From: Phytomonospora sp040655735
Lineage (GTDB): Bacteria; Actinomycetota; Actinomycetes; Mycobacteriales; Micromonosporaceae
Length of the DNA stretch: 64,000 nucleotides
Reading direction: 5' to 3'
Assembly: GCF_040655735.1 (NCBI RefSeq)
Contig: NZ_JBFAKK010000001.1
Coordinates: forward strand, 744,001-808,000
Shown here in pieces: positions 8,389 through 17,587 of this stretch. The first letter of the stretch is position 1. Each line of letters starts with the position of its first letter. The notes under the pieces are model-generated. The model saw only the letters and a list, made by a program, of their open reading frames with translations. It had not been told where the DNA came from and did no database searches. Made by a program: the position numbers and the translations under genes.

Positions 8389-9092
8389 CCGGGGACGGCC
8401 CGGTGGTGGGCTGGACACCGCCCGACCGCCCCGGCGACCTGCCGCCGTACTTTCCGCAACCGGGGCGAGGCGACTACCCGGCCCAGCACACCGTGCCGCC
8501 CGGCGCCTTCCCGCACCGCTACCTCGGCCACCCGCCGCCGCGTTCAGGCCCGGCGCTCGCCGAGATCTGGCAGCGGATTCTCGCCTACGTCATCGATCAG
8601 GCCGTCTTCAGCACCGTCGGCAGTGTCGTGCTGCTCCCCGTGTGGCTGCTCGGGTTCGCGAGCATCGGACTCCCGGCTCCGCGCCCGGGCGAGCGCCCGC
8701 GTCCCGGGGAGACCGTCCGCCCCGGCGAGCTCGCGGACTTCCCGGTGGAGTTCGTGGTCCTCTACGGCGTCTCGGTGGTCGTCATCCTGCTGCTCCTGCT
8801 GACCTACCAGTCGGTGTGCGTCGCGAAGTGGGGCGCCACGATCGGCAAGAAGGCCATGAAGCTGCGCGTCGTCCGCGCCGCCGACGGCGGCCGGGTCAGT
8901 TGGGGACAGGCGATCGGGCGGGCCGCCTCGACCGCCGGGCTCGCCCTCATTCCGTGCGCGGGCTGGCTCAACCAGGCCTGGTGCCTGTGGGACAGGCCCA
9001 ACCGTCAGGCCCTCCACGACAAACTCGCGAGCACCGTCGTCGTGCGCGTCGACCACGCGCCGTTCGGTCCCCGTGCGGAGTTCACCGGCTGA
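8385..9092 (+). CDS. RDD family membrane protein, second of three in tandem
   Basis: The 235-residue paralogue shares with its neighbours the motif WGATIGKKAMKLRVVRAADGG and WDRPNRQALHDK. It has a Pro/Gly-rich cytoplasmic N-terminus of about 55 residues, and a long Pro/Arg/Gly-rich loop between the first two membrane helices (RPGERPRPGETVRPGE). The GTG start overlaps the preceding TGA, so translation is coupled. The function is unknown beyond the family. Confidence 0.86.
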   Translation: MTGDGPVVGWTPPDRPGDLPPYFPQPGRGDYPAQHTVPPGAFPHRYLGHPPPRSGPALAEIWQRILAYVIDQAVFSTVGSVVLLPVWLLGFASIGLPAPRPGERPRPGETVRPGELADFPVEFVVLYGVSVVVILLLLLTYQSVCVAKWGATIGKKAMKLRVVRAADGGRVSWGQAIGRAASTAGLALIPCAGWLNQAWCLWDRPNRQALHDKLASTVVVRVDHAPFGPRAEFTG

Positions 9093-9361
9093 CACCGGCA
9101 GAAACTCCTCCGCGTCCCCTTTCTCTCGCGGGACCGGACTACCTTCGAGGACAGGGAAGGTAAACGCGCGTCGTCGGGGGACAGGCACTGTGACGCGCGG
9201 CCACGACGCTGACCGCACCGCGCCCTGCTCCGCGCGGAGATCCGGAACCGTCCTGCCGGCCGACGTCGCCGCATCCGGCGTGGCCCCGGGACGTTCGAGA
9301 ACCCACGACGATCCCGCCCGCTCGTCGACGTGCCCACCTGCTCGCCCAACAGGAGTCCGAC

Positions 9362-10054
9362 GTGAACACCGTCAATCCGGGCTGGACGCCGCCCGACCAC
9401 CCTCGTCCGAGCCCCGCCCCGTCCCACCACGCCACAGCCCCTTGGGGGCCGGCCGTGAAGACGCCACCGGCTGCGCCCTACTACCTCGCCCACCTTCCCC
9501 ACCCCAACGCGTTCCCGCCGGTGCGAGGAGGCGTCCCGCTCGCCGACGTCGGACAGCGGATCGCGGCCTTCATCATCGACCAGCTCGTCCTCGGCCCGGT
9601 GTTCTTCGTCCTCTGGCTCCCGGTCCAGGGGATCATCGGCGCCCGCTTCGGTATGGAGTACACCCAGGCCGGGGATCCGGTCCGGGCCACCGACCCGCAG
9701 GCGCAGGCCGCCGTCCTCGGGATCTACACCGTGATGCTCCTGACCCTGATGATCCTGACCGCCGTCTACCAGACGGTGTGTGTGGCGCAGTGGGGTGCCA
9801 CGGTGGGCAAGAAGGCCATGAAGCTGCGCGTGATCCGCGCCGCCGACGGCGGCGCGGTCGGCTGGTCGCAGGCCACGGGCCGGGCCTCGATGGCCTTCGC
9901 CTTCGGGATGTTCCCCTGCCTGGGTTACCTCGACGGAGGCTGGGCGATGTGGGACAGACCGAACCGGCAGGCCCTTCACGACAAGGCGGCGGGCACGATC
10001 GTGGTGCGGACCGACCACGTCTACTACGGCGCGCGAGCGGTCTTCAGGGGCTGA
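9362..10054 (+). CDS. RDD family membrane protein, third of three in tandem
   Basis: The 230-residue paralogue is closest to the second copy: both start near GWTPPD, have a Pro-rich tail before the first helix, and share WGATxGKKAMKLRVxRAADGG. It is separated from the second gene by 269 bp, so it may have its own promoter. A 7-bp hairpin (TACCTTC/GAAGGTA) lies at 9140-9162 in that gap. Its end overlaps the convergent yjbR-like gene by 11 bp. Confidence 0.86.
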   Translation: MNTVNPGWTPPDHPRPSPAPSHHATAPWGPAVKTPPAAPYYLAHLPHPNAFPPVRGGVPLADVGQRIAAFIIDQLVLGPVFFVLWLPVQGIIGARFGMEYTQAGDPVRATDPQAQAAVLGIYTVMLLTLMILTAVYQTVCVAQWGATVGKKAMKLRVIRAADGGAVGWSQATGRASMAFAFGMFPCLGYLDGGWAMWDRPNRQALHDKAAGTIVVRTDHVYYGARAVFRG

Positions 10055-10421
10055 GCGGTCCCGCGTCGAGCTCGGCGAGGAGGCGTTTGGGCGCCACGCA
10101 CCGAAACGCCTCCTTCACGATCTCGCCGACCTCCTGCCAGTCGACACCCTCGACGTCGAGGTACACGCCGAGCCAGCCGCGGTGCCCGACGTAGGGCGGC
10201 ACGTAGAACCGCACCGGATCGCCCGCGACCAGGGCCGCGGCCTCACCGGGAGGCGCGGCGCACCAGAAGCCGAGCCGGTCGTCGTGGTGGTTGTCCGAGG
10301 TGGTCACGAACAGCTTCTTGTCGCGCACGAACCAGCTCGGCTCGCCGTGGCTGAGCCGCTCGGTCACCTCGGGCAGGGCCAGGCACAGCACGCGCAACCG
10401 CGCGACCGCTTCGGTTTCCAT
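10044..10421 (-). CDS. MmcQ/YjbR family protein
   Basis: This 125-residue cytoplasmic protein has the family layout: EVTERLSHGEPSWFVRDKKLFVT near the N-terminus, FYVPPYVGHRGWLGVYLD in the middle and a C-terminal helix pair with APKRLL. MmcQ/YjbR proteins have a DNA-binding-like alpha/beta fold, but their role is not established. The gene is monocistronic and convergent with the third RDD gene. Confidence 0.88.
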   Translation of the reverse strand: METEAVARLRVLCLALPEVTERLSHGEPSWFVRDKKLFVTTSDNHHDDRLGFWCAAPPGEAAALVAGDPVRFYVPPYVGHRGWLGVYLDVEGVDWQEVGEIVKEAFRCVAPKRLLAELDAGPLSP

Positions 10422-10476
10422 GCCGACATTGTCGCCCCGAACACCGACACGAATGCCTTGTACGCGCGATTGACGG

Positions 10477-11097
10477 TCAGCGGATGAGGCCCCGCCTGCG
10501 CGCCTCGGCCGCGGCCGCGGTCCGGCTGTCCACCCCGAGCTTGGTGTAGACCTGCACGAGATGCGACTTCACCGTCGCCTCGGTGATGAACAGTTCGCGT
10601 GCGATGGCCCGGTTGCCCCGGCCCTCGGCGACCATCTGGAGCACCTCGGTCTCCCGGGGCGTCAGGTTCCCGGCCGGTCTGCCGACCCGCGACACCAGCC
10701 GCGTCGCGACCGAGGGCGCCAGGACGGTCTCGCCGCGCGCGGCGGTGCGGATCGCGGCGCGCAGGTCGGCGGGTTCGGCGTCCTTGAGGAGGTACCCGGT
10801 CGCGCCGGCCTCGATGGCGCGCAGAATGTCGGCCTCGCTGTCATACGTGGTGAGGATAAGGACACGCGGCGGCCGGGGGAGCGCTCGCAGACGCCTGGTG
10901 GCCTCGGCGCCGTCGATGCCGGTCCCCAGCTGGAGGTCCATCAGCACGACGTCCGGTCCGGTCTCGGTGGCGATGTCCACCGCGGCCTCACCGGTGCCGG
11001 CGTCGCCGACGACCTCGATCCCGTCGTCGGCGTCGAAGGCCGCGCGCAGCCCGCCCCGCACGACGGGGTGGTCGTCGACGATGAGGACGGTGATCAC
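10477..11097 (-). CDS. NarL/FixJ-type response regulator, two-component module 1
   Basis: The protein of about 206 residues has a receiver domain (VLIVDDHPVVRGGL, phosphoacceptor Asp in VVLMDLQLG, Lys in GYLLKDAEPADL) and a LuxR-type HTH (LTPRETEVLQMVAEGRGNRAIAREL). I place the start at GTG 11097 because it overlaps the kinase stop as GTGA; an ATG four codons upstream (11109) is possible. It is paired with the sensor kinase and probably controls the divergent ABC transporter at 12390-14128. Confidence 0.93.
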   Translation of the reverse strand: MITVLIVDDHPVVRGGLRAAFDADDGIEVVGDAGTGEAAVDIATETGPDVVLMDLQLGTGIDGAEATRRLRALPRPPRVLILTTYDSEADILRAIEAGATGYLLKDAEPADLRAAIRTAARGETVLAPSVATRLVSRVGRPAGNLTPRETEVLQMVAEGRGNRAIARELFITEATVKSHLVQVYTKLGVDSRTAAAAEARRRGLIR

Positions 11098-12281
11098 GGG
11101 CCCTCCCACGGCACGGTGGCGTTGACGGCCGTGCCGGCGCCCGGTTCCGACTCCACGTGCAGGCGTCCGCCGACCTCGGCGAGGCGGTCGCGCATCGCGC
11201 CCAGCCCCATGCCCGTGCCGGTCGCCGGGTCCGGGGAGGGGCGGGCGGCATCGAAGCCCTTCCCGTCGTCGACTACGTCGACGGCCACCGCAGTGGGCTG
11301 GAAGGTCAGGGTCACCGCGACGCGCGTGGCATCGGCGTGTGCCCGGACATTGGCGACGGCCCCCTGCACCGTGCGCAGCAGCGCCACCGCCACGGGAGTC
11401 GGCAGCAGGCCGGGCTCACCGTCGACGACGAGACTCGCGTCGAGGCCGAGGGCGCTCGTCTCGGCGACCAGTCTTCGCAGCGCGTCGGGCAGCGAACCGC
11501 CGTCGAGTTCGGCCGGAGCGAGCGCGCGCACCAGCCGCCGGGTGTCTTCGAGCGCGTCCCCCGCAGCGGTCAGGGCCGCGTCGACCTGCCTGCGCGCGGG
11601 TTCGGGCGCGTCCCGGTAGGCATCGCGGGCCGACCGCAGCACCAGGACGATGCTCGCCAGGCTCTGCGCGACGGTGTCGTGGATCTCGCGGGCCAGGCGC
11701 TCGCGCTCGGCCAGGGTCCCGGCCCTGCGTTCGCTGACGGCGAGCCGGTCCCGGGCCGCGGTGAGCTCGGCGAGGAGCCGGTCGCGGGTCTCGTTCTGTC
11801 GCCGCAGGTCCCGGTAGACGACGGTGATGACCACCGCGACGGCCGCGCCGATCACCGGTCCGAGGGCGGCGGCGACGCCGAACCCGCCACGGCCGACGGC
11901 GACGAGCAGAATCGCCGCGGCCGTCAGCGCCACCACGCACCACAGCGCGTACCGCATCGGCAGCATCTGGAGGCACAGCAGGAACAGCGGGAAGACGACC
12001 CAGACGAAGTCGGCCGAGAGCAGTGACAGGCCGGCCCAGCCCGCAGCCAGGCCGAGCAGCCACCACGCCGCCAGCCTCCGGTCGGACGAGCGCCGCGACA
12101 CCGCCGCCCCGGCGACGTACCAGGCGGCCACCGCCGCCGCGCCGAGCAGGACCGGAAGGGCCGGGCGCCCCTCGGCGACCGACCGCACCGCGCCGACCAG
12201 CAGGAGCGCGGCGAAGAGCACGTGCTGAGCCCGCCTCAGAAGCGCGAAGGCCACCGGCCGCGCCGTAGTCGCACTGGTCAT
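11094..12281 (-). CDS. Sensor histidine kinase, HisKA_3 type, two-component module 1
   Basis: The 395-residue membrane kinase has an N-terminal block of about five or six hydrophobic helices (residues 10-150), then a coiled dimerisation segment. The phosphoacceptor motif is ERERLAREIHDTVAQSLA, and the HATPase_c domain ends in GTGMGLGAMRDRLAEVGG. There is no large extracytoplasmic loop, so it probably senses membrane-associated signals like DesK or LiaS types. The gene is divergent from a FtsX-type permease 108 bp away, which is the common layout of peptide-sensing detoxification modules. Confidence 0.93.
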   Translation of the reverse strand: MTSATTARPVAFALLRRAQHVLFAALLLVGAVRSVAEGRPALPVLLGAAAVAAWYVAGAAVSRRSSDRRLAAWWLLGLAAGWAGLSLLSADFVWVVFPLFLLCLQMLPMRYALWCVVALTAAAILLVAVGRGGFGVAAALGPVIGAAVAVVITVVYRDLRRQNETRDRLLAELTAARDRLAVSERRAGTLAERERLAREIHDTVAQSLASIVLVLRSARDAYRDAPEPARRQVDAALTAAGDALEDTRRLVRALAPAELDGGSLPDALRRLVAETSALGLDASLVVDGEPGLLPTPVAVALLRTVQGAVANVRAHADATRVAVTLTFQPTAVAVDVVDDGKGFDAARPSPDPATGTGMGLGAMRDRLAEVGGRLHVESEPGAGTAVNATVPWEGP

Positions 12282-12389
12282 GACCAGTCGACCCTAACCG
12301 CGCTTCGGGCCGCCGGCCTCCAACTTTCGACGGGTACCGGATCCAGCACCGCCACCGATGCGAGCGGGACGTTTCCGGCGAAGGCTTGG

Positions 12390-13442
12390 GTGGTGTTCAT
12401 CGCCTGGAGAGACCTCCGCTTCGCCAAGGGCCGCTTCGCGCTGCTCGGCGGCGTCATCGCGCTCATGACGCTCATGGTCGTGCTGCTGACCGGACTGACC
12501 GCGGGGCTCGGCGCGGCGAGCGTCTCGGCGGTCACCGCCCTGCCCGCCGACCACCTCGCCTTCCAGCGCCCGGCCGAGGGGCAGGACATCGCCTTCGCCA
12601 CCAGCGCGCTGCCCGCCACGGCCGTCGCCGAACTCGCCGGCCGGCCGGGCGTGGAGTCCGCGCACGGACTGGGCGTCTCCACCGGCCGGCTCGACATCGG
12701 CGGAGGCACCGCCGCCGTCACACTCATCGGCACCGACCCCTCGCTGTACCCCGAACGGGAGGACGGCACCTCGCCCGGCCCGGGCGAGGCCGCGGTCACC
12801 GCCGACCTCGCCGAGGCGCACGACCTCGCGCCCGGCGCGAGGCTCTCACTCGGCGGCCGGAACATCACCGTCACCGAGATCGTCGCCGAGACCTCCTTCA
12901 ACCACCTTCCCGTCGTCTACCTGCCCCTGCCGACCTGGCAGGAGACCACCCGCACCGACGGCGTCACCGCGGTCGCCCTGACCGGCGACCCCGGCTCGAC
13001 CCCGCAGACGCTCACCGTCACCCGCGAGGACGCCTACGCCGCCGTCGGCGGCTACTCCTCCGAACAGGGCTCGCTCACCCTCATGCGCGGCCTCCTCCTC
13101 GGCGTGTCGGTGCTGATCGTCGGCGCCTTCTTCACCGTGTGGACGATGCAGCGCTCGCAGGACCTCGCCGTCGTCCGCGCCATCGGCGGCAGTCGCGGCT
13201 ACCTACTGCGCGACGCCCTCGGCCAGGCCCTCGCGGTCCTCGTCATCGGCTCGGCCACCGGTGGCGCTGCGGCCGCAGGACTCGGCGCGCTCGCCTCGCG
13301 AGCCGTGCCCTTCGTCCTCGACGCGCAGACCGTCGGCGTCCCGGTCGCGGCGATGGTCGCCGTCGGCCTCCTCGGCGCCGCCGCGTGCGTCCGCCGCACC
13401 ACCACCGTCGATCCCCTCACCGCGCTCGGAGCAGCCCGATGA
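12390..13442 (+). CDS. FtsX-like ABC transporter permease, module 1
   Basis: The 350-residue permease has an N-terminal helix (ALLGGVIALMTLMVVLLTGLTAG), then a large extracytoplasmic MacB-like domain of about 200 residues. Three C-terminal helices form the FtsX core (LLLGVSVLIVGAFFTVWTMQRSQDLAVVRAIGGS). The start is GTG 12390 or 12393, with AAGG 5-8 nt upstream. The frame stays open upstream but shows no protein character. Its stop overlaps the ATPase gene start as ATGA. It probably forms a MacB/LolCDE-like exporter or mechanotransmitter under the divergent two-component system. Confidence 0.9.
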   Translation: MVFIAWRDLRFAKGRFALLGGVIALMTLMVVLLTGLTAGLGAASVSAVTALPADHLAFQRPAEGQDIAFATSALPATAVAELAGRPGVESAHGLGVSTGRLDIGGGTAAVTLIGTDPSLYPEREDGTSPGPGEAAVTADLAEAHDLAPGARLSLGGRNITVTEIVAETSFNHLPVVYLPLPTWQETTRTDGVTAVALTGDPGSTPQTLTVTREDAYAAVGGYSSEQGSLTLMRGLLLGVSVLIVGAFFTVWTMQRSQDLAVVRAIGGSRGYLLRDALGQALAVLVIGSATGGAAAAGLGALASRAVPFVLDAQTVGVPVAAMVAVGLLGAAACVRRTTTVDPLTALGAAR

Positions 13443-14128
13443 CCCTGACCATGACCGGCGTCCGCCTCACCTACCCGGACGGAGACCGCCGCCTCACAGC
13501 CCTCGACGACGTCGACATGACCGTCGGGCCCGGTGAACTGGTGGCCGTCACCGGCCCCTCCGGGTCGGGCAAGTCGAGCCTCCTCGCGGTCGCCGGCACC
13601 CTCGTCACGGCAGAGGCGGGAACCGTCACCGTCGACGGCGTCGACGTGTCGTCCCTCGGCCAGAAGGGCCGTGACCGGCTCCGCCGTGAACGCGTCGGCT
13701 TCGTCTTCCAGCAGGCGAACCTGCTGGCCTCCCTCACCGCGCTCGACCAGCTGCTCCTCGTCGCGCACGTCACCGGCGCGAACCGGGAGACCGCGCGGAC
13801 ACGCGCGTGCGAGCTCCTCGACTATGTGGGCCTGTCGGCCAAGAGCGGCAAACGCCCGCACGAACTCTCCGGCGGAGAGCGGCAGCGGATCGCCGTCGCA
13901 CGCGCCCTCATGGGCAGCCCGGCCGTCCTCCTCGTCGACGAACCGACCTCGGCCCTCGACGCCGAACGCGGCCACGCCGTCGTGGCCCTCCTGCGCGACA
14001 TCACCCGCGAACGGCGCACCGCCACGGTCCTCGTCACCCACGACCTGCGCCACCTCGACCTCGCCGACCGGGCCCTGGCCATGCGCGACGGCAGGCTCGA
14101 ACAGTTCGCGGCGACCACTGCCCGCTAA
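13439..14128 (+). CDS. ABC transporter ATP-binding protein, LolD/MacB type, module 1
   Basis: This 229-residue ATPase has Walker A GPSGSGKSS at about residues 39-47, Q-loop FVFQQANLL, signature LSGGERQRIAVA, Walker B VLLVDEPTSALD and H-loop VTHDLRH. It belongs to the LolD/MacB group that works with FtsX permeases, and it is translationally coupled to the permease before it. It provides ATP hydrolysis on the cytoplasmic face. Confidence 0.94.
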   Translation: MTLTMTGVRLTYPDGDRRLTALDDVDMTVGPGELVAVTGPSGSGKSSLLAVAGTLVTAEAGTVTVDGVDVSSLGQKGRDRLRRERVGFVFQQANLLASLTALDQLLLVAHVTGANRETARTRACELLDYVGLSAKSGKRPHELSGGERQRIAVARALMGSPAVLLVDEPTSALDAERGHAVVALLRDITRERRTATVLVTHDLRHLDLADRALAMRDGRLEQFAATTAR

Positions 14129-14205
14129 CCCGTCGCCGCCGAGCCGACCCGGGGGATAGCCTTCGCAAGCGAACCCGGATGTAAGGCTTAGGAGGCGATC
14201 GGCTC

Positions 14206-15882
14206 ATGACGAATCCACTCGCGGAACTGGCCCGCGACTACTTCGACGCGGACTGCGCCGCCGAACCCGTCTACGCCACCGCCAACGGGATCACCGGCTA
14301 CGAGGCCGAGGTGCCCGACCCCGGCCGCGCAGCCGCCCGTGAGCACCGGGACACACTCGGACGCCTCGCCGCCCGCCTGGACGCGATCGACGCCGCCGGC
14401 CTCACCGGCGAGGACCGCATCACCCACGCCATGCTCGCCCGCACCATCCGCGACCGGCGCGACGCGCTCGACGACGGCATCACCGAGGTCGGCGTCACGG
14501 CGACCACATCCGGTGTCTTCGCCGAGATGATCGCCATCCTTCCCATCGCCAACGTCGCCGACGAGGCACGTGCGCAGGCCTACCTCACCCGCCTGTCCCG
14601 GCTCGGCGGCTTCTTCGACGGCCTCGGCCGCCGCTACCTCGACGCCAAGGCCGACGGCCGCTTCCCGACCGCCCTCGGCGTCCGCCAGACCATCGCCCAG
14701 CTGGACGGATACCTCACCAACCCGCTGGGCCGCGACCCGCTGCTCGGCATCGAAGCGGCCGGCGCCGCCGATCCCGCCGCCTGGAAGTCCCGCGCAGCGG
14801 AACTCGTCGAGAACGTCGTCCGCCCCGCCGTCGCGCGTTACCGCACCACGCTCGCCGAGGAACTCCTCCCCGTCGGGCGCTCCTCCGACAAGGTCGGCGT
14901 CGGCAACGTCCCCGGCGGTGAGACCGCCTACCGCAACGCCGCCCGCGCCCACACCACCACCGAACTCACCCCCGAGGAGATGCACGAGACCGGCCTCGCG
15001 CTCGTCGCCGGGCTGCGCGAGGAGTTCGCCGAACGCGGCGGCCGCGCCCTCGGCGTCGGCGACACCGCCGAGGTCATCCGTCGCCTGCGCGAGGACCCCG
15101 CGCTGCGCTTCGAGACCTCCGCCCAGATCGTCGACTCGGTGACCGGCGCGCTCCGTGCCGCCGAGGAAGCCCTCCCCGGCTGGTTCCGCCACTACGACAT
15201 CGCCCCCTGCGTCGTCGGCGAGATGGACCCCGTCGAGGCCGCCGACTCCGTCCTCGGCTACTACCTCGCCCCCGCCGCCGACGGAAGCCGGCCCGGCGCC
15301 CACGTCGTCAACACCCACCGCCCCGACCTGCGCACCCGCTTCGAGTACGAGGTGCTCGCCTTCCACGAGTCCGTCCCCGGCCACCACCTCCAGTTCGCGC
15401 TCGCCCAAGCCCTGCGCGGCATTCCCGACTTCCGCCGCTTCGCCTACGTCACCGCCCACTCCGAGGGCTGGGGCCTCTACAGCGAGCGGCTCAGCGAGGA
15501 GATGGGCCTCTACACCAGCGAACTGTCCCGCCTGGGCATGGTGTCCTTCGACGCCTGGCGCGCCTGCCGCCTCGTCGTCGACACCGGGATGCACCACTAC
15601 GGCTGGTCGCGGATGCGGGCCGTCGAGTACATGCGCGACAACACCGCCCTGTCGGAGAGCAACATCGCCAACGAGGTCGACCGCTACATCGCCTGGCCCG
15701 GACAGGCGCTCGCCTACATGGTCGGACGCCTGAGCATCGATCGCGCCAGGGCCCGGGCGCGGGCCGCCCTCGGCACGGCCTTCGACGTCCGCGAGTTCCA
15801 CCACCGGGTCCTCGCGCACGGATCGATCCCGCTCGACATCCTCGACGACGTCATCGACCGCTGGACGAGCGGAGCGCGGTGA
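14206..15882 (+). CDS. DUF885 family putative metallopeptidase
   Basis: The 558-residue cytoplasmic protein matches DUF885. It has a zinc-binding-like motif HESVPGHH at about residue 387, then EGWGLYSERLSEEMG, and a late stretch with WPGQALAYMVG. These motifs suggest a helical metallopeptidase fold related to M32/M2-type carboxypeptidases, although activity is mostly unproven. GGAGG lies 10 nt before the ATG. The 3' end overlaps the convergent ABC exporter gene by 32 bp. Confidence 0.9.
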   Translation: MTNPLAELARDYFDADCAAEPVYATANGITGYEAEVPDPGRAAAREHRDTLGRLAARLDAIDAAGLTGEDRITHAMLARTIRDRRDALDDGITEVGVTATTSGVFAEMIAILPIANVADEARAQAYLTRLSRLGGFFDGLGRRYLDAKADGRFPTALGVRQTIAQLDGYLTNPLGRDPLLGIEAAGAADPAAWKSRAAELVENVVRPAVARYRTTLAEELLPVGRSSDKVGVGNVPGGETAYRNAARAHTTTELTPEEMHETGLALVAGLREEFAERGGRALGVGDTAEVIRRLREDPALRFETSAQIVDSVTGALRAAEEALPGWFRHYDIAPCVVGEMDPVEAADSVLGYYLAPAADGSRPGAHVVNTHRPDLRTRFEYEVLAFHESVPGHHLQFALAQALRGIPDFRRFAYVTAHSEGWGLYSERLSEEMGLYTSELSRLGMVSFDAWRACRLVVDTGMHHYGWSRMRAVEYMRDNTALSESNIANEVDRYIAWPGQALAYMVGRLSIDRARARARAALGTAFDVREFHHRVLAHGSIPLDILDDVIDRWTSGAR

Positions 15883-17587
15883 CGCCGGACTCGCAGTCCC
15901 AGAAGCCGGTGAGCGCCGCGTAGGGGGCGCACGTCGCGGCCAGTTCGGCGTCCGTGCCGAAATAGGCGCAGTCCCCGTCGAGGAGCAGCACGGCCCCCGC
16001 CCGCCGCGCCGAACTGATCCGGTGGGCGATGACCACGAGGGAACCCGGCCGCTCGGCGAACGCGGCCTCGGCCCGTTCCTCGGCGGCCGGGTCGAGCAGG
16101 CAGGTCGCCTCGTCGAGCACCACGATCCCTGCGGGGGAGGCGTGCACGCGTGCCAGCGCGACCAGCTGCCGCTCCCCGCCGGACAGCTCGACCCCGCCCG
16201 AACCGACCACGGTGGACAGCCCACCGACCCGGTCGACGAGTTCGCCCAGCCCGACGGCCCGCGCCGAACGCAGCAGCGCGGCCTCGTCGGCACCCGGCGC
16301 CAGATAGCCGATGTTCTCCGCGAGCGTCCCGGTGAAGACATAGGCCTCCTGCGGGATCAGCGCGACCGTCCGGCGCAGCGCGGTGGCCGAAATCCCGGCG
16401 ATGTCGGCGCCCCCGAGCAGCACCCGGCCACTTCGAGGCCTGCGCAGACCGCACAGCAGGTCGGCGAGCGTCGACTTGCCGATTCCGCTGGCGCCGACGA
16501 TGGCGAGATGGCCCCCCGCCGCAAGATCCAGCTCCAGTCCCGCCACGACCGGTGCCGAGCGCTCGCCGTAGGCGAAGGTCAGATCGTGGACGGACAGGTC
16601 GAGCGGGCCGAGCGGTGACGCGGACGCCTCGGCGGCGGGCTTGGATCCGAGGGTCTCGCCGAGCCGGTTGAGGTTGACGTACAGGTCGAGGCCCCAGCCG
16701 CCCAGCAGGCCGATGACACCGCGCAGGGCGGGTTCGAGACTGACCGACAGGTAGGTGACCGCGCCGACGACCTCGCCCGGTGACAGCCGCCCGTCGCGCA
16801 GGAGCCACGGCGCGGCGGCGAGCACCGCGACCAACGGCAGCTGCCCGCCGAGGAAGACCAGCAGATGGCGGGTGGCGAAGACGCGCGCGAGTCCTCGCGT
16901 CACGCGCGCCTCCTCGTCGATCTTCACGCCGACCTCGGCGGCCGCGCGCCCGGCCGCGCCGCACGCGATCACGTCACGCGCGCCGTGCAGGACCGCGCCG
17001 GCCTCGGCGGCGACGTCCTCACCGGCGAGCAGCACGCCCCGGTGCCGCCGGGCGAGACCGGGCAGCACCAGGACGAAGAGCCCCAGCGCCAGCAGGACCG
17101 AGACCGCACTGATCGCGGCGACGAGGGGCGCGAGCAGGGCCAGCCCGGCGAGCGCGGCGAGGACCGTGAAGAGGATCTGCCGGACCGTCCGGAGCAGGGC
17201 GAAGAGCAGATTGCGGACCGACTGGACCTGTCCGGTGAGCCGCGCGACGGCCGAGGCGTCGTTTTCGCCGTCCTCGGCCGCCGAGGTCACCGCGCCCGAC
17301 ACCGCGGCCGAGAGCAGCGCGTCCCTCACCGGTTCGACGATCTCGGTCAGGTAGGGGAACAGCTTCCGGGTGGCCGCGACGCCGACGAGGGAGGCGGCCA
17401 GGAGCAGCGCGAGTTGGCCGAGCCCGGCCCACAGCCGGCCGGCGACGAAGGCGTCGGTCGCGGCGGCGATCAGCAGGCCGGACGCCAGCGCGGGCGTCGC
17501 CTCGACCACCGACCACGCCGCGAGCCGCAGCAGTGGTGATCGGCGCTCGCGCAAGGAGCTGAGGAGCACAGCGGTGCCGGGCTTCAC
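15851..17587 (-). CDS. ABC exporter half-transporter (membrane plus ATPase), lanthipeptide cluster
   Basis: The 578-residue protein has an N-terminal six-helix exporter domain and a C-terminal ATPase: Walker A VGASGIGKST, signature ELSGGERQL, Walker B IVVLDEATCLLD with the catalytic Glu, and H-loop IAHRISS. The start is GTG 17587, which overlaps the stop of the preceding half-transporter (GTGA) and is preceded by GGAGAGG. Together the two halves probably form a heterodimeric exporter for the modified peptide. It is the last gene of the cluster. Confidence 0.9.
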   Translation of the reverse strand: MKPGTAVLLSSLRERRSPLLRLAAWSVVEATPALASGLLIAAATDAFVAGRLWAGLGQLALLLAASLVGVAATRKLFPYLTEIVEPVRDALLSAAVSGAVTSAAEDGENDASAVARLTGQVQSVRNLLFALLRTVRQILFTVLAALAGLALLAPLVAAISAVSVLLALGLFVLVLPGLARRHRGVLLAGEDVAAEAGAVLHGARDVIACGAAGRAAAEVGVKIDEEARVTRGLARVFATRHLLVFLGGQLPLVAVLAAAPWLLRDGRLSPGEVVGAVTYLSVSLEPALRGVIGLLGGWGLDLYVNLNRLGETLGSKPAAEASASPLGPLDLSVHDLTFAYGERSAPVVAGLELDLAAGGHLAIVGASGIGKSTLADLLCGLRRPRSGRVLLGGADIAGISATALRRTVALIPQEAYVFTGTLAENIGYLAPGADEAALLRSARAVGLGELVDRVGGLSTVVGSGGVELSGGERQLVALARVHASPAGIVVLDEATCLLDPAAEERAEAAFAERPGSLVVIAHRISSARRAGAVLLLDGDCAYFGTDAELAATCAPYAALTGFWDCESGVTALRSSSGR

